Source: Pedobacter frigiditerrae
Lineage (GTDB): Bacteria; Bacteroidota; Bacteroidia; Sphingobacteriales; Sphingobacteriaceae
Assembly: GCF_004331645.1 (NCBI RefSeq)
Contig: NZ_SJSK01000004.1
Coordinates: forward strand, 186,001 to 250,000
Direction: 5' to 3'
DNA length: 64,000 bases
Shown one piece after another: positions 62,181 to 64,000 of the stretch (positions are counted from its first letter, which is position 1; each line of letters opens with the position of its first letter). Position numbers and translations under genes: made by a program. The notes beneath the pieces were generated by a model, which worked only from the letters and a program-made list of their open reading frames with translations, ran no database searches and was not told the DNA's origin.

Positions 62181-62939
62181 TTACTTTTTGATGTATTCGA
62201 ATGTTTCTGTATTGCTACCAACCATCACACGTTTTGTAGCATAACCATCAGTATTATACTCGTATGTATAATTTGTTGTATTAGTAGTTCCAATACCTGC
62301 ATTAAAAAAAACCACCGTTAAATAGTTATTGGAATTTATAATGCCCGATCCATAACCCACAGGGTACAAAAGCGCATAAGACTTTTTATTATCGAAATTA
62401 CTGTAAGTAGCTCTACTTTGTAAAGAGCCAGTGCCATTGTATTTTTTTATTTCGACTATATTTTTTCCATCGGCACTTTTGGTATACAAAGCAGATGAAA
62501 TAATACTATTACTAGTATTATATGTGGTTGATTTAATTTCGTTAACTAAATATTCGTAAGTAGTATAACCTTCAGATAATCCTGTTGCATTAATAAATAA
62601 CGTTGTGCGAATTAATTTACCTTCAATATTGTATGTTTTTAATTCTCTGATATCGGGTTTTAAAGTTGATACATAATCATATACAGCATCTATTACAGCA
62701 CCTTCATTGGTTAAAATATTTATTTTGTAAGTGTAAGAAGGGTCTGTGGGTTCATAAGTGCTCGCAAATACCATACTGGTTGGTTTATTCTGAGTATCAT
62801 AAGACCAAGTTTCGGCACCTATATATGTGGTTAGTTTACTCAAATAAGTTTTTTGCTCAGCTACAGGTTCTGCATTTCTGTTTTTCTTACAAGAAGTAAA
62901 CATTACAACACAAAGCAGCATTAATATTTTTGTTTTCAT
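62181..62939 (-). CDS. Hypothetical lipoprotein with YD/RHS-like strand repeats
   Basis: 252 aa. Lipobox (LLCVVMFTSC) then KKNRNAEPV. The body repeats short strands of the form TTYEYLVNEIKS, TNYTYEYNTDGYATKRV, LKTYNIEGKLIRTT, similar to DUF4595 or YD-like beta-sheet proteins of Bacteroidota. First gene of the secreted series, 80 bp downstream of the NarL-type regulator. Function unknown; probably an outer-membrane lipoprotein. Confidence 0.7.
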   Translation of the reverse strand: MKTKILMLLCVVMFTSCKKNRNAEPVAEQKTYLSKLTTYIGAETWSYDTQNKPTSMVFASTYEPTDPSYTYKINILTNEGAVIDAVYDYVSTLKPDIRELKTYNIEGKLIRTTLFINATGLSEGYTTYEYLVNEIKSTTYNTSNSIISSALYTKSADGKNIVEIKKYNGTGSLQSRATYSNFDNKKSYALLYPVGYGSGIINSNNYLTVVFFNAGIGTTNTTNYTYEYNTDGYATKRVMVGSNTETFEYIKK

Positions 62940-63019
62940 TGCAACTAGTTTAATGTGTTAACTAATCAAAATTAATCTGTTAGCACACAGCCATCAATAC
63001 CATAAAAGGGTGATGCAGC

Positions 63020-63646
63020 TTAGTTTTGATTGTATTTATAAATGGCTTCGGTGGCGCTATTTACTTGCAATTTTTTATATATTTTTTTGATGTGGCTACG
63101 AATGGTTTCAACAGAAATATCAAGCTGGCTGGCAATCATTTTATAGCTAAAACCTTTTACAACATGTTCTAAAATTTCAGTTTCGCGAAGTGTTAATAAT
63201 TCTAAGGTATGTTTATGGGCTTCTTGTTTTTTGGGGATAAAAGAAAGTACCTTTTTTGCAATGCTGCTAGTCATTGGCGCACCACCTGCCATCACATCGG
63301 TGATAGCGACAGGTATTTGGTCAAAATTCTTCTTTAAAATGTAACCATTTGCACCAGCACAAATAGCGTTGAAAATGTTTTCCTCATCTTCAAAAACGGT
63401 TAGCATAATTACATATACCTTTTGGTTTGTTATTCTTATTTTCTTTAAAGCTTCTACACCATTAATACCAGGCATATCAATATCCATTAAAATTACATCT
63501 GGTGTTAATGTTTTTAATGTTTCTTCAATCGTATTAGCATCTGGCATTGCTTTTAAGAGATTAAAACCTGCATTCCACGCTAACATGGTTTCTATGCTAA
63601 ACCTTAAATCCTGATTGTCTTCAAATATTAATACATCTATTACCAT
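63020..63646 (-). CDS. NarL/FixJ-type response regulator
   Basis: 208 aa. The receiver domain (1-120) has its Asp in VILMDIDMPGINGVEAL and Lys in GYILKKNFDQIP. The LuxR-type HTH (about 145-205) has LTLRETEILEHVVKGFSYKM, IASQLDISVETIRSHIKKIY. It acts with the histidine kinase encoded just upstream (57 bp) and is placed to control the secreted-protein series downstream. Confidence 0.95.
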   Translation of the reverse strand: MVIDVLIFEDNQDLRFSIETMLAWNAGFNLLKAMPDANTIEETLKTLTPDVILMDIDMPGINGVEALKKIRITNQKVYVIMLTVFEDEENIFNAICAGANGYILKKNFDQIPVAITDVMAGGAPMTSSIAKKVLSFIPKKQEAHKHTLELLTLRETEILEHVVKGFSYKMIASQLDISVETIRSHIKKIYKKLQVNSATEAIYKYNQN

Positions 63647-63703
63647 AACTTCTAATCTTTCAGTTCAAATTTAATTTGTTGAATTTCCAACCTATAACCC
63701 CAA

Positions 63704-64000
63704 TTAGGGTAGTTTTATTAAAAGTTGTAATAGCGTGCCAGATAATTCGTGAGTAATTGTTAGCATTCCATTGATAGCCAATGCCCTTTCTTTCATACTT
63801 CTTAATCCTGTACCAGATGTTTCGCCCTTCCAAGTACCATTGTCTGTAATATTTAGTTGTGCGGTATTTTTAGATGTTTTTGTAAACCTTATAGTTACCT
63901 CATCTGCATCAGCATGTTTACAGATATTAGTTAATGCCTCTTTATAAATCAGTAAAATTTCTTTGCGGTATTCTATGGGCAATGATTTAGTTTCTAACTC
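63704..64000 (-). CDS. Sensor histidine kinase (HPK7/NarX-like), C-terminal HATPase fragment
   Basis: The frame is open to the window edge. The visible part is the end of a HATPase_c domain: EALTNICKHADADEVTIRF (N box), NITDNGTWKG (G1-like) and GTGLRSMKERALAINGMLTI (G2). This layout is typical of the kinase partners of NarL-type regulators. Sensor and HisKA_3 domains lie beyond the edge. Confidence 0.9.
   Translation of the reverse strand, partial: ELETKSLPIEYRKEILLIYKEALTNICKHADADEVTIRFTKTSKNTAQLNITDNGTWKGETSGTGLRSMKERALAINGMLTITHELSGTLLQLLIKLP

Overview
The window looks like chromosomal DNA of a Bacteroidota member, most likely Sphingobacteriaceae (Pedobacter-like). The evidence is an AT-rich sequence, SusC/SusD pairs with a hybrid two-component regulator (HTCS), many secreted glycoside hydrolases, scarce Shine-Dalgarno sequences and TAnnTTTG-type promoters. 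The genus is inferred from gene style, not from a marker gene.

Region 1 (1-24 kb) is glycan utilisation. After the 3' end of an LTA-synthase-like phosphotransferase come GH110 alpha-galactosidase, GH95 alpha-L-fucosidase and GH20 hexosaminidase genes. The GH95/GH110 unit and the GH20 gene share a LacI-type palindrome (ACACAAACGTTTG) in their promoters. A TlpA-like thioredoxin and a DHFR-like reductase separate this set from a second locus: GH88 hydrolase, beta-helix protein, DUF5017-like lipoprotein, SusD, SusC and the HTCS.

Region 2 (24-43.5 kb) is a stress or xenobiotic module around a REC-GAF-AAA+-HTH sigma-54 activator (28617-30560). It contains an alpha/beta hydrolase-SDR-isochorismatase operon, an alginate-export-type porin, a six-gene operon (SDR, alpha/beta hydrolase, amidohydrolase, VOC protein, degenerate MBL-fold protein, epoxide-hydrolase-like protein), a YceI-DoxX pair and two TPR/HisKA_2 histidine kinases. 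Three of these operons have a -24/-12-like element (GG-N10-GC/GT) with a CGAAATA site 59-60 bp upstream on the same strand. This is the best regulatory finding in the window.

Region 3 (43.5-51 kb) mixes housekeeping-like genes (EEP hydrolase, DUF808, cupin, SDR) with an accessory patch. The patch holds a decayed RAYT transposase between two REP-like hairpins, an IS21-end-like remnant, two unknown ORFs separated by an attC-like inverted repeat, tandem terminators, a partial copy of a tRNA 3' end and an intact tRNA-Met(CAT).

Region 4 (50.8-64 kb) has a HAD hydrolase, a CarboxypepD_reg-like protein, an Mpo1-like protein, katG behind a large palindrome, and a 40-codon membrane peptide. It ends with a tight minus-strand series of secreted proteins: lipoproteins, a Cys-rich two-repeat protein, an OmpA-anchored lectin-like protein, a beta/gamma-crystallin-like protein, a ricin-like protein, a CARDB-like protein and a charged helical protein. 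A NarL-type response regulator and a truncated kinase lie upstream of it. No member has a recognisable enzymatic domain, and this is the best candidate for an undescribed protein system here.
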